Assembly: GCA_902651635.1 (NCBI GenBank) | Contig: CACRSC010000024.1 | Span: 148,848-212,847 of the forward strand | Source of the DNA: Mastigamoeba balamuthi | Taxonomy: Eukaryota; Evosea; Mastigamoebida; Mastigamoebidae | Length of the DNA stretch: 64,000 nucleotides | Direction of reading: 5' to 3' | Shown: piece after piece, positions 1 through 11,712 of the stretch | Numbering within the stretch: position 1 is the stretch's first letter | How the letters are laid out: each line of letters starts with the position of its first letter | Made by a program: the position numbers and the translations under genes | The notes under the pieces: generated by a model | The model's input: only the letters and a program-made list of their open reading frames with translations | Database searches by the model: none | Told to the model about the DNA's origin: nothing

Positions 1-1240
1 AGGACGTCCTGAGCTTGCCCTTTTTTCAGCTGCAGCCCGTCCAAGAGCAGCAATAAGCTTGTGGTGCTTGCTGTGCAGAGGCATCTTGGTTTCTGAACTC
101 GCCAGTTCCAAATCCAGCAATTCCGAATTTTAAACGGGAAATGTGATGGCAAAGATATTTTCGACACATTGACCGTTTCTCCCGCCACTTTGCTGTTCTA
201 TTTAAAGATTTAAAGACGAGTTCTCTTTTTAACATTTGTACACCCTTCTTATGTCTCTTCTCCCTTCTCTTTGCACGCTGCGGCGACACTGTGATTCGGG
301 GAGGAGATTCCAGAGGAGCACACAACTTTGTCCGTGGGTTTCAGGGAGGTTTTGTTTGGGTACAGGTCGTTTGGGATGACAGGGGGTTCTCCTAGCAATT
401 TTGTGAAGTGTTTTCCCCCTCCGGCCAAAATCTCGGGCCAGCTGCTTGGAAGTCGAAAAATTTGAGGGCAAATGCTTATAATGACGTCGTTATGCTGCGA
501 CGAAGTCAGAGGCATGGCTTTCTCACGACTTTTCACTCTGGGCACACATTTGTATCATTTCACCTCAGGTAGCCCATTTAATTGCCAGCTCCCCATACAT
601 CTTGACCCACAGAAAAATTAGCCAGAGCCATGGGTCCTGACTCGAAACGGATGCTGTAACAGGTCACTGTGGACCTGTCACGACCTCAGAACAGACGATT
701 CTCTGGTTGACAGTTTATTCCCCTCTCAGTAGCATCAGAGCAGGAATATCCCCGTCTTTCGAACCTGAAGAAAAGGCCATTGTGTCCTTCTTATCTTCAT
801 GTTCACAATTGACTCTATACTTTGACGCCATGTCAGTGAGCCCGTTTGGACTGCACAACATTATTCTATTCTAGTGCTTCATATCCTTTCATTTAGCTTC
901 GCCTCACACAAGCCTTCCTCAATAAGAACAAGCCTCTTCGCCCGTCACCATGTACACAACTCCGTCGTAAACGGGGGAAGATGCACATCATTATTTGAAC
1001 GTTTGGAAACGTGTTAATCAACCCCCTTGAGATTGTGCACAACGTCCTGATGATGATAAAGAGTTGATTTCAACTGGGAAAGCTCTATCTTTCACCGAAA
1101 TGAACGGTGCTGGATTCCACTGGATCCCGTTTGTGTTGGCATCGACAACGAATAATGACTGTGCGGCAATGACCTGGGGATAGGCATCGAGTGGGGACCA
1201 ACGAAGGCCGACCCGGTGTCCGAACGTAGACGTTGTTGAG
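1..1240. other. intergenic, no gene recognised
   Basis: I see only short overlapping ORFs with no family resemblance. The composition is mixed and more AT-rich than the calpain locus to the right. No RNA gene or repeat was recognised. Confidence 0.5.
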
Positions 1241-1323
1241 TCCTAAAGTCCGAAACCAACCAAAAATCTGAACGGTGGAGTAACCGCACAACCAAACTGC
1301 ACAAAACAACTCCTGGGCTCCCG
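1238..1323 (+). promoter_or_regulatory. conserved upstream block of calpain copy 1
   Basis: The block contains GAGTCCTAAAGTCCGAAACC and a later TAACCGCACAACCAAACTGC shortly before the ATG. Related blocks precede copies 2 and 4 at the same distance. Conservation outside the coding sequence suggests promoter or 5' UTR function, or simply shared ancestry of the duplication. Confidence 0.4.
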
Positions 1324-4165
1324 ATGTCTGACTCTGTGTCAACGCTGTCGCCCGCAGCCATCACTCCTGCTCGGAGCACGCAGTGCGGTGGCGGCGATGC
1401 TGTGCGTTGGGGGCCACCCCACTGCGACCACGAGCGCACTGCACGCGCGGCACCGCAGAGCCCCCGAGCAGCTGCATGAGCGCACTGCCCCGTGCAGGCT
1501 CCCCACAGCAGCACTCGGCGTTCTCAGAAGAGACAGAGAGAGCTGTGGAGGCAGGCAGCACCGTGGGGAGGTTCGTGTTCCCTCGGTGGAGCGCTGCAGC
1601 GGTGCAGCCATCAGGACCTGACCTGCTCACCGACCCCGACTTCGCCACCGCCGAGATGCCGCTGGCCCCGCGCATGGAGTCGGCCTTTGCGGCGTGGAAG
1701 AGGCCCCCTGACGTCCGAGAAGAGCTGTGCGTGGTGGCAGGCGACCGAGTGGAGCCCGGGTATGTGTGGCAGGGCAAGACCGGCTCCTGTGCACTTGTGG
1801 CAGCGATAGAATCTGTGGCGGTGCACGACGCCATGTTCGGTTCTGATATGCTGGCCTCGTGCATCTTCCCGCAGGTGGACGGCAAGCCCGTCGTCAGCCC
1901 ATCGGGCATGTGCGTTCGCTGGGCCCTGCCCTCGACGCTTGTGAAGTTGTCTGGAAAGTAACAGAGGAGCAACACATCGCAGGTACGCCATCAGGCTACA
2001 CTGGAACGGGTGCGCAAGGGCCGTCGTCATCGACGATCGGTTCCCAGTCGACTCGAAAGACCAGTGGATCTGCAGCGAGTCGATGAACAGGAGGGAGCTA
2101 TGGCCGATGCTGCTCGAGAAAGCCTGTGCGTCCACAGGCGACCCCGAATCGCGTGTGTTCTCACAGGCACCCGATTGGGACCAGACATGAAGCTGAGGGG
2201 CGGCTACACCGGCAGTGTACTGGACATCGAGTTGGGAATCCTCACAGGATGGATACCCTCGTCCGGTGCGCAGTCTACCATAGAAGCCAGACCATCGGAA
2301 TGACACACAGGAACACAGTGAAGATAGGTGGCTCAGAAGCCTCACTGTTCCGGAGTCTGCTAGAGGGATTCCGTGCGGGCTGCTGCATTGCTACATTCAA
2401 CACGCCAGGGGCCGAGATGTACGACCAGATGATTCGAGAGGAGAAAGCGCACGTGTACACGATGGTGGACATCTGGGAGTCCAGGGACGGCACGCTGCGT
2501 CTGGTGAAGCTGCGGATACTCTGGAGATGGGGAAACGGATTCTGGAAGGGCAGGTTCTCCAAATGGGACAGCGTCTCGTGGACACCAGAGCTGCAGTCCG
2601 AGCTGCACTACGACATCAAAGCTGAACAGAAGCGCGAGAATGCGTTTCTCTGGATGTGCTGGGAGGACGTCGCCAAGCACTGCCCCTGTGTGCACGCGGT
2701 GTGGGCTCCTGAGTGCTTCCCGTTCCGGCAGGTCCGCCTTCCGTGATGCGTTCTGACTGACAGTGATGCTCTCATAGATACTGAGCAGCACAATAGATGT
2801 GCTGGCCAGAACGGATGTGAAGGGCAAGCTTCCCAGCAGTTGCATCACGAAGAGCCCGCAGTACCTTGTGAGATGTTCTTGGCAATCGCAGTCGTAGCCC
2901 CTGAATAACACAAAGTGTGCACAGGTTTCCGTCAACTGGGCAAAACCCGCGACACTATGTGTGCAGCTTGACGCATTTGTGGAATCCGAGAGCCGCGAGA
3001 CGAATACAGAATACTGGATGCTCTGCGCATACCTCTTAGTGCAGAAGAAGAACAGAGAGGTCTGCCAATCCGCCCAGTGCTCTTATAACAGCATCCAGCA
3101 GAAGAGATGCACTGCAATCCCAGGAACCTGGTGCATACAACCAACGCAGACATTCAGGATCGACCTGCCTGCGGGACAGCAGGAAATTGAGCTTTACGTG
3201 TTTCACACACGCGTGACACGTGCTGCACACTTTTCCCTCAAGGTCCTGAGCACGGCTGCGTTCGCGATGACAGCCCTGAATCCAGGGCGCAGCGTGGCAG
3301 CCAGTGGGCACTGGTCAGATGTGCTGCAGGGCGGCTGCTCCGACCACCCCTCATGTGCGCTCTCAGGCCCCCCATGTGCCCTCCAAAAATCGCAACTCTC
3401 AATGCAGGCAAAGAGTGCCTTTTCATCCGCAACTCTTACATCTCACCACTTGTGTAGTTGTGTTCAATCCAGTGTACCGCGTGGCGTTCAACTCAAAGGA
3501 CGCCAAGGCCACGACACTCAAGGCGACGCTCGAGGCGTCGGGGACAAAGAGCGAGGTGGGCGTGGCACTGATGCACGCGGACATGAGGAAGGGCATGTTG
3601 GAGTGCCTCAGCGGCAGCTGCATCGCCCAGACGAGCCCCTGCACAGCGCCCCAGGCGGTGCTGCAGAGGGCCGTCCGCACGATCCACGAGTACCTCGTCG
3701 TGTGCTGCACCTCAGTGCCCGGTGTCGTCGGTGGCTTTGGGCTGCGGGTGGAGTCCATGCACGCTGCTGTGACGCTGCGCCCTGTCCGCATGCCCTGGCA
3801 CCACCTCCGCGCCCACCCCGAGCTGCGGGGCGCTGTGGGCCCCGTGGCGGCGGCGCCCGGGGTGTGCGAGTGGAGGCAGACGGTGAGGGTGGAGGGCAGC
3901 GCAGCCGAGCTCATGGGGTTTGTGGTGCCCAAGACCCGGAGCTGGTCCTCCTCTTCCCTCCGCGCCACCCNCCTCCCCCACTTCCCTCCGCGCCACCCTG
4001 GAAGGGCTGTCGGACAAGCGCACGCTGGCAGAGTTCGAGCCGGTGGGGGCGCTGCTCAGAGTGCACCTGAGGGGTGTGAGCGGGGATGTGGTTGTTGTGG
4101 TTCGCGCAGCAAAGCAGGTGAGTGTTGGCCTGCGGCTCTTCAGCTCCTGTGTCATTCAGGTATGA
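1324..4165 (+). pseudogene. calpain-like cysteine peptidase, copy 1 (probably decayed)
   Basis: This is a C2-family papain-fold peptidase locus. Such proteins normally make limited cuts in cytoplasmic proteins. The catalytic-Cys region reads GKTGSCALVAAIESVA (calpain consensus GxLGDCWFLAA). The next exon has the core VVIDDRFPVDS, then LLEKAC and KLRGGY. The His region is AHVYTMVDIWE. Two C2-like (domain III) modules follow, with VNWAKPATLCVQLDAF, FRIDLPAG, GGCSDHPSC and FNPVYRVAFNS. Reading continuity needs very short introns: 1958-1982 (25 nt), 2126-2166 (41 nt) and perhaps 2261-2286 (26 nt), plus a longer one at 2732-2924. Relative to copies 2 and 4, the N-terminal linker near 1445 has two extra bases that shift the frame. 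The Asn-box NPWG is replaced by ILWRW. There is an N at 3971 beside a short duplicated string. The family assignment is strong; activity is doubtful. Confidence 0.7.
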
Positions 4166-4526
4166 AGGGCGAGTACCATTGCTGGCTGCATCCTCGCCAC
4201 GCAGCATCTTTGTGTTCATGCCTGCACATGAAACTCACAGTCGACACCAGAACCCAAATACAACTCTTTCATTGGTCCCTAAAGGGACTTCCCACAATGT
4301 CCTAAGCCCCTCTCGAAGTGTTCAAAACAACGAAATCCACACAGGGACTATCTGCACTCTGGATGAAGTAATAAGCCTATAAGGAGAGCCCATATAATCG
4401 CAACACACTTTTCCCCCTTGCTCATTGAAGGATGTGTCCAGCCTGGACAAGCCCAACGATACTTGTTCTTTGGCCCGAGGCAGCCCACCGATTGGTAGAA
4501 GAAGCAAAAATGTGTTCTTCTTTCAG

Positions 4527-7320
4527 ACGTGAATGCCAGAGGAGCAGAAGAGCCGCAGGCCAACACTCACCTGCTTTGCTGCTCGCACCACAACAACCAC
4601 ATCCCCGCTCACCTTCTTCACGTGCACTCTGAGCAGCGCCCCCACCAGCTCGAACTCTGCCAGCGTGTGCTTGTCCGACAGTCCTTGCAGGGTGGCGCGG
4701 AGGGAAGTGGGGGAGGAGGGCCAGCTCTGGGTCTGGGGCACCACAAACCCCATGAGCTCGGCTGCGCTGCCCTCCACCCTCACCTCCTGCCTCCACTCGC
4801 ACACCCCAGGGGCCGTCACCACGGGGCCCACAGTGCCCCGCAGCTCGGGGTGGGCGCGGAGGTGGTGCCAGGGCATGCGGACGGGGCGCAGCGTAACAGC
4901 AGCGTGCATGGACTCCACCCGCAGCCCAAATTCGCCGAGCATGCCGGGCGCCGAGGTGCAGCACACGACGAGGTACTCGTGGGCCGTGCGGACGGCCCTC
5001 TGCAGCACCGCCTGGGGCGCTGTGCAGGGGCTCGTCTGGGCGATGCAGCTGCCGCTGAGGCACTCCAACACGCCCTTTCTCTTGCCCGCTTGCATAAGCA
5101 TCATGACCACCGCACTCTTTGTCCCCGACGCCTCGAGCGTCGCCTTGAGTGTCGTGGCCTTGGCGTCCTTTGAGTTGAACGCCACGCGGTACACTGGATT
5201 GAACACAACTGGTGTGCGAGTTATCGAAGCAATGAGTTAATGGAGTGGTGAAGAGTAGGGGGCGAGTGTGGCTCAGTGTGAGTTGTTTGAGTGTGAGGAC
5301 ACATGGGGTGGTCTGTGGCGCACATGAGGGGTGGTCGGAGCAGCCGCCCTGCAGCACATCTGACCAGTGTCCGCTGGCTGCCACGCTGTGCCCTGGATTC
5401 AGGGCTGTCATCGCGAACGCAGCCGTGCTCAGGACCTTGAGGGAAAAGTGTGCAGCACGCATCACGCGTGTGTGCAACACGTAAAGCTCAATTTCCTGCT
5501 TTCCCGCAGGCAGGTCGATCCTGAAGGTCTGCGTTTGTTTGGTGCTCCAGGTTCCTGGAATCGCAGTGCATCTCTTCTGCTGGATGCTGTTATAAGAGCA
5601 CTGGGGGAATTGGCAGACCTCTCTGTTCTTCTTCTGCGATGAGAGGTAGGCGCAGAGCATCCAGTAGTCTTGCTTCATCTCGTGGCGCTCAGATGTCATA
5701 AAGGCGTCGAGTTGCACACATAGTGTCGCGGGTTTTTCCCAGTTGACGGAAACCTGTGCACAGTTTGCGTTATTCAGGGGCTACGACTGCGATTGCCGGG
5801 AAGAACTCACGAGGTACTGCGGGCTCTTCGTGACGCAACTGCGAGGAAGCTTGCCCTTCACATCCGTGCTGGCCAGCACATCTATTGTGTTGCTCAGTAT
5901 CTAAGAGAGCATCACTGTCAGCCAGAAATTGTATATGAGACGGACCTGTCGGTTTGGGTAGCTCTCAAGACTCCACGCAAAGAGAACCCGAGAGTAGTGA
6001 TTTACGACGTCATCCCAGCTCATCCAAAACTGCCCGGTGTCGTGCTTTCTTTCATATTCGATGTCGTAGTGCAGCTCGGACTGCAGCTCTGGTGTCCACG
6101 CATCGAGGTCGATTTTGGAGAACCTGCCCTTCCACTGGCCTCGCCCCCAGGGGTTCAGTAGCTTCACCAGACGCAGCGTGCCGTCCCTGGACTCCCAGAT
6201 GTCCACCATCGCGTATGCGTGCGTTTCCCCCAGTCCCATCCTCTTGTCGTACACCTTGGCCCTCGACGTGTCTAATGAAGCAATGCAGCAGCCCGCACGG
6301 AATCCCTCTAGCAGACTCCGGAACAGTGAGGCATCTGAGTCCTCTATCTTCACTGTGTTCCTGTGTGTCATTCCGATGGCCTGGCTCATGTGGTAAACTG
6401 CGCACCGGACGAGGGTATCCATCCTGTGAGGATTCCCAATTCGATATCGAGTCCCCCGCTGATGTAGCCGCCCCTCAGCTTCATGTCTGGCCTCAGTCGA
6501 GTGTCTGTGAGAACAGCATCGGATACGCCTCTGGACGCACAGGCTTTCTCTAGCAGCATAGGCCAGATCTCCCTCCTGACCAACGACTGGCTGCAGAGCC
6601 ACCGGTCTTTCGAGTCGACTGGGAACTGATCGTCAATGATGACGGCCCTTGGGCACTCATTCCAGTGCAGCCTGATGGTGTACCTACGATGTGTTGCCCC
6701 TCTGTTACTTTCCAGACGAACAGGGCCCAGTGAACGCACATGCCCGACGGGCTGACGACGGGCTTGCCGTCCACCTGCGGGTGGATGCACGAGCACAGTA
6801 TCCCAGAACCGAACATGGAGTCGTGCACCGCCACAGCCTCCACCGCTGCCAGAAATGCGCAGGAGCCAGTCCTGCCCTGCAACACATACCCGGGCTCCAC
6901 TCTGCCCTCTTCCACCACGCATACCTTTTCCAGGACCTCAGAGGGCCTCTTCCACGCCGCAAAGGCCGACTCCATGCTCGGGGCCAGCGGCATCGCGGCG
7001 GTCGCGAAGTCGGGGTCGGTGAACAGGTCAGGTCCTGATGGCTGCACAGCTGCGGCGCTCCACCGAGGGAACACGAACTTCCCCAGGGTGCTGCCTGCCT
7101 CCACAGCCCTCTCTGTCTCTTCTGCAAACGCCGAGTGCTGCTGTGGGGAGCCTGCATGGGGCAGTGCACTGCTGCTGCTGCTGCTCATGCGCTCTGCAGT
7201 GCCGCGTGCAGTGCTCTCGAGGTCGCAGTGGGGACCCCAATGCACAGCATCGCTGACTCCACGTTGCGTACTCCGAGCAGGAGTGATGGCTGCGGGTGCC
7301 TCTGATAGAGTGTCAGCCAT
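4527..7320 (-). CDS. calpain-like cysteine peptidase, copy 2 (best preserved)
   Basis: This is the mirror image of copy 1 and the only copy with all three catalytic elements visible. Cys lies in QGRTGSCAFLAAVEAVA, His in ETHAYAMVDIWES and Asn in LLNPWGRGQW. The start ATG is at 7318-7320, giving MADTLSEAPAAITPAR, and a Ser-rich linker follows. Exons join across a 25-nt intron (GTAACAG...CGTAG) into YTIRLHWNECPRAVIIDD. They join across a 36-nt intron (GTGCGTCC...CTCACAG) to give LLEKAYTRLRPDMKLRGGY, a close match to the calpain EKAYAKL...GGY block. Two C2-like modules follow, with FRIDLPAGKQEIELYV, GGCSDHPSC and NPVYRVAFNSKDAKATTLK. The C-terminus lies near 4527. No EF-hand (penta-EF) domain is seen, as in most protist calpains. 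A conserved block upstream of the ATG is shared with the other copies. Confidence 0.72.
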
Positions 7321-7324
7321 TGCG

Positions 7325-7405
7325 AGACCGAGAGGCAGAGCAATGCACAAGTGCAGTTTCAGTTTTGTGGTTACGTATTATTATTCTGCTTTGGACTTTC
7401 GGACT
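7325..7405 (-). promoter_or_regulatory. conserved upstream block of calpain copy 2
   Basis: On the minus strand this contains GTGGAGTCCGAAAGTCCAAA and then ATACGTAACCACAAAACTGA upstream of the copy 2 ATG. It matches the blocks before copies 1 and 4. Confidence 0.45.
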
Positions 7406-7468
7406 CCACAACGTCCCGTGTTCTGAGAGTCCCACGCGATCTGTCTCATACCGTGTTTGCTTGTCGCA

Positions 7469-7506
7469 GGCGGTGAGGGTGGAGGGCAGCGCAGCCGAGC
7501 TCATGG
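7469..7506 (+). pseudogene. orphan fragment of the calpain C2-like module
   Basis: About 38 bp (GGTGAGGGTGGAGGGCAGCG and on to CTCATGG) matches the module at 3881-3918 that encodes VRVEGSAAELMG. It sits without flanking exons just past the right end of the inverted duplication, so it looks like a rearrangement scar. Confidence 0.6.
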
Positions 7507-7509
7507 TGC

Positions 7510-9600
7510 CTTGTGAACCTCGGATGTCTTCTTTTCGACAATCACTGCGAACCCTCTCATCCCGTTATACGAGTAGATTCTGTCACATGGTTCAAGTTGG
7601 GACCACATGTCTCATTGGATCCGCAGTACAGACAGACTCCCCCCAAGTGGACGCTTCATCATACGAAAAAACGCAGCATTTCTGAATCACTTGTGCAATG
7701 CATCTTCCAGACAATTGCTTCTCTGTCTCACCCGCCTTCTCGTTGGGGCAGGCCAAGGCCATCGAGTGTGAGGCAACTCTGTTCGGCATCATTTCGGATT
7801 CAAGTCCCTTCCAATCCCCTCAATCAACGTAATTCAACAATAACCTCGCACACACATTCACAGATTGGCTATTGACGGGAATGGACCCCCAGAACTTCTT
7901 TATTGTATTAGTTCTCTCCAAACGGCGAGAAGGATAAACCAATTGAGAGAGTGAAAGGGGGGGTGGGGGCTATTCCGCTCTACCACCCTCAGATTTGGTG
8001 ATCAAGCATGGGCCACCATATGAGCACACGTCTGCCTGCGTTATTCTCGGAGCTCGGTATCCCGTGATTCAATTGTCTTTTGAAACTAATTATGAAAACG
8101 GCAGTTCAGATTCACTTCTGGTTCTCATCAAGAGACTCACTGCAAAGCACAGGTCTCCATGTCAGACGACCTCGCAGCTGCGTCAGTCCTCGTCAACTCA
8201 TCTCTGGCCCCCATCGCCAGCAGCGGTCCACCGAGGACTGCACTACTCTCACAGCTGCCAATGTCCTCGAATCATCACCCCCGCAAGGTATCTCACTCTC
8301 AACTTGGATGTGGAACTCAGGTGTACTTTGCATGCAAGGGCAAAGCCTTGGCAGGAACACTGCAGACTCAGGAGCACAAAGAAGAGAAGCTGACGATAAT
8401 TCCTCATTTTCTTTGTTACTCGTTGGGTTGCTGTTCCCCCGTGTATGTGAATTGGCGTCTCTGGACGAGCATAACTCATTGCAGGACAGAGGACTGGAAT
8501 GCCAATTTCAATTTCAGTGGATAATCACACTGGTGCTCTGTCAAAGTGGGGAATTGCCAACCTCTTGGGCACAATCTCATTATTCTGTGCCGTAATAATT
8601 GGTGGTCTCATACCACTCCGATTCAGCAAAAATAATCCTGGCAAAAAGGCATCAACTTTTGTAGGCCCCCCTGGGGTGTTCTTTTAGCTCTATAGACCTG
8701 TAGAGGACATGTCCTCTACAGGTCTATAGAGCTAAAAGAACCCCCCAGGGAGGCCAGGGCTGAGCTGATGCCTTTGGAAGTTATTTTTAGACCAGTGGGA
8801 GAAATCTGCCCACAACTCAGCCATGCCAGTTTGCCTTAGTCAGCTCCTGCCTCTGCTTCTTTGGAATAAACTGTCACACCTGACACCCTGATCAGTCTCC
8901 TCCAGCCCCAAGAGGTGTGTTTCTTTGTCTTTCTTGTTGTGAGTGCTCTGGCATTGCTCACACAGGTCATCCCAGGTGGCACAAAAGACCAAATTATCAA
9001 CCACAAAATCCAAATTCCTGAAAAGTAACTTCATATTGTTGTATCTCAAGTTGAGGTAAATCCAATTCCAAAATTTCATTTCATTCAGACAAGAACATTT
9101 TTGCAGGAGCAGAGTGGTAGTGATTATTCTGTTGCAATTCCCTTCTCTCAAGAATGGGAGGATAATGCGATAATACACAATACCGTAGAAGAACAGCATC
9201 TTTGGGCTATCTGATGTTGAGTACTAGATGCTGAAACTCGGTTCTTCTCCACATGAGATTGGATACACCAAGCTGTGTACCGGCAGACAATTCGGGGTAG
9301 AGATAAGGCAGCAATGTAATCACAACTGTGGTGGATACCAGCACCAACTGTGCAGTTAGAAGCACTTAAATCTGACTGATTGCTCTTGTTATCTGTTTAA
9401 TCTCCTCCTTATAGACTATTCAATCCAATCAGGGATGCAGATGGCCTGGATTAGCTGTCTCTGTTGACTCCGTGTTTGAACTACTTCGAAGTGTGGATAA
9501 GGACAAACAAACTGGACACAAAAATAGACAACTTGTCGATGATGCATCCCTGAGAACTCAATGATACTCGTTAAACGGCTCCGCTGGCTCACCAGAGGAG
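7510..9600. other. intergenic, no gene recognised, holds a palindrome
   Basis: About 2 kb separates the two calpain pairs. Only short ORFs without recognisable motifs are present, the longest a minus-strand ORF of 119 aa at 8840-9199 in AT-rich sequence. The only structured element is the palindrome at 8678-8741. Confidence 0.5.
8678..8741. repeat. perfect 64-bp palindrome inside a longer imperfect one
   Basis: The arms are 32 nt each with no spacer, centred at 8709/8710 (GAGGACATGTCCTC). Similarity continues outward imperfectly to about 8640 and 8790, where ACCCCAGG/CCCCCAGG and GATGCC occur on both sides. The whole unit could be a MITE-like hairpin or a protein or DNA-processing site. No terminal direct repeat could be fixed. 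Confidence 0.85.
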
Positions 9601-9622
9601 AAAATGTGTTTGTTGCCTTCAA

Positions 9623-11525
9623 TCAGACGTGAATGACACAGGAGCTGAAGAGCCACAGGCCAACTCTCACCTGCTTTGCTGCTCGCACCACAACAACCAC
9701 ATCCCCGCTCACCTTCTTCATGTGCACTCTGAGCAGTGCCCTCACTGGCTCGAACTCTGCCAGTGTGTGCTGGTCCGACAGTCCTTGCAGGGTGGCGTGG
9801 AGGGCAGTGGGGGAGGAGGGCCAGCTCTGGGTCTGGGGCACCACAAACCCCATGAGCTCAGCTGCACTGCCCTTCACACTTACCTCCTGCCTCCACTCGC
9901 ACACCCCAGGGGCCGTCACCATGGGGCCCACAGTGCCCCGCAGCTCGGGGTGGGCACGGAGGTGGTGCCAGGGCATGCGAACAGGGCACAGCGTAACAGC
10001 AGCGTGCATGGACTCCACCTGCAGCCCAAAGTCAATGACGATACCAGGCTCTGAGGTGCAGCACATGACGAGGTACTCGTGGGCTGTGCTGACAGCCCTC
10101 TTCAGCACCACCTGGGGCACTGTGCAGGGCTCGTTCGGGCGATGCAGCTGCCGCTGAGGCACTCCAACACGTCCCTACTCTTGTATCAGTGCCATGCCCA
10201 CCTCACTCTTTATCCCCACCACCTCGAGTGTCACCTCGAGTGTCGTGGCCTTGGCGTCCTTGGAGTTGAATGCCACGTGGTACACTGGATTGAACACAAC
10301 TGTGTGAGCATGTCGTGGAAGTTGAGGAGATGGAGAGGAGTCAGAGGCGAGTGCGGCTCAGAGTGGGTTGTTGTTCGAGTGCGAGGGCATAAGAGTGGTC
10401 TTCGAGCACACATGAGGGGTTTTCAGAGCAGCCTCCCTGCAGCACATATGACCACTTCCCACTGGCTGCCACAATGTGCCCCGCCGTCAGGGCTGTCACC
10501 GTGAATGCAGCCGAGCCCAGGACCTTGAGGGAGAAGCACGTGGCATGGGAGAGACCGGTGTGCAAAACACACGATAACGTCACTCTTTCCTGCAGGCAAG
10601 CTGATCGAGTAGTAATGCGATGTGTTGCAGCACAGACTGCCTCTGATAAGAGTGCCTCTTACCTATTTTGTCGTTATGTGGCTGTTAATTGGATACAGTA
10701 ACTGACCCATTTTCTATCTGTGTGGATGAGGTGTGACGAGAGGTAGATGTTCAATGACCAGTAGTTCATCTTCTTCAATTTGGTATCTGCTGTCTCTATG
10801 ACGATGAGCAGAAATGATATCATCGTTGGTTCGTTGAGATCGACAGAAACCTGGGTAATATTTATGTCAGCACCAAGCTGCCAAGCACATTTCGTGTGGC
10901 TGGGCAACACATGAGGTACTGAGGGCTATTCCTGACGCATCTGTCGGGAATGCAGAACCACATGTCCTGTCTGGCAAGTGCTCTGATTTTGCTGCACCAC
11001 ATCTGCTCAAAACACTGAGTCATTGGAGAGCTGAGGTACAGACCTGCTGGTATGAGAAGGTCTCAGGGGACCACGCGGAATAGATGTGCGAAAAGTACTT
11101 GACGATATTCACCCAGCTCATCCAGAACATCCCGTTGTCATACTTCTGATCATCTGCGATGTTGAAGTGCAGCTTCGACTGCAGCTCTGGTGTCCACAAG
11201 TCACAGTCCCATTTCGAGAACCTGCCATCCCACTGGCCGCACCCCCAGGGGTTCCGAAGCTTTACCAGACACAGCAAGCCGTCACTGGACTGCCAGATGT
11301 CCACCACCGTGTACATGTGCAATAAGATCAGTCCCATGTACCTGGTGATCTTGACCTCTGATGAGCCAAGCGTCGCAATGCAGCATCTCGCATACGTATC
11401 AATGTTGATGGCAGAAGCATCGCCCTCGTGTCCCTTACACAAGGGACAGAGGCTGCCCACGAGTGTCGGATAATGCAATTGCCAACTCTGGGTCACTACG
11501 GGTCGTCCTCCCAAAGCACCTCCTC
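9623..11525 (-). pseudogene. calpain-like copy 3, lacks the catalytic-Cys part
   Basis: The minus-strand sequence begins near 11525 inside the protease domain. It keeps the block LLHMYTVVDIWQSSDG and an intact LVKLRNPWGCGQWDGRF, followed by SKWDCDLWTPELQSKL. One C2-like module follows, near 10160-9623 (EFEPVRALLRVH). No exon corresponding to the Cys region (GxTGSC) is found upstream, because copy 4 starts in the opposite direction at 11713. The His box has M in place of HA. It is best read as a 5'-truncated relic, unless exons were lost in assembly. Confidence 0.6.
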
Positions 11526-11624
11526 GTGAGTCCAAGTCAGATGAGATGGAGTCGTGTCTGTAACAAGCAAAGGAGGGAGGCAGGTAGTGTGGAGAGGAAG
11601 ATCAGAGGCAATGAACACGAGACA

Positions 11625-11712
11625 GTGTGGAGTCCCAAAGTCCAAACTGGACAATTCATAATACGTAACCGCAAAGCTGAAACTGCACTTATGCACTGCT
11701 CTCGGTGTCACA
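11625..11712 (+). promoter_or_regulatory. conserved upstream block of calpain copy 4
   Basis: It contains GTGGAGTCCCAAAGTCCAAA and ATACGTAACCGCAAAGCTGA directly before the ATG at 11713. It is almost the same as the block of copy 2. Confidence 0.45.

Larger units (their letters stand above)
1240..7410. repeat. large inverted duplication of the calpain gene
   Basis: The left arm (about 1.24-4.17 kb) and right arm (about 4.52-7.41 kb, reversed) carry the same exons, introns and upstream block. They are separated by an unrelated spacer of about 0.35 kb. Long stretches of the C2-like module are nearly identical, for example 3471-3530 against the complement of about 5140-5200. The arms are less alike in the protease part. 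Confidence 0.75.

Noticed and set aside
8840-9199. 119-codon minus ORF as a gene
   Set aside because: AT-rich, no family resemblance, no supported start or splice context.
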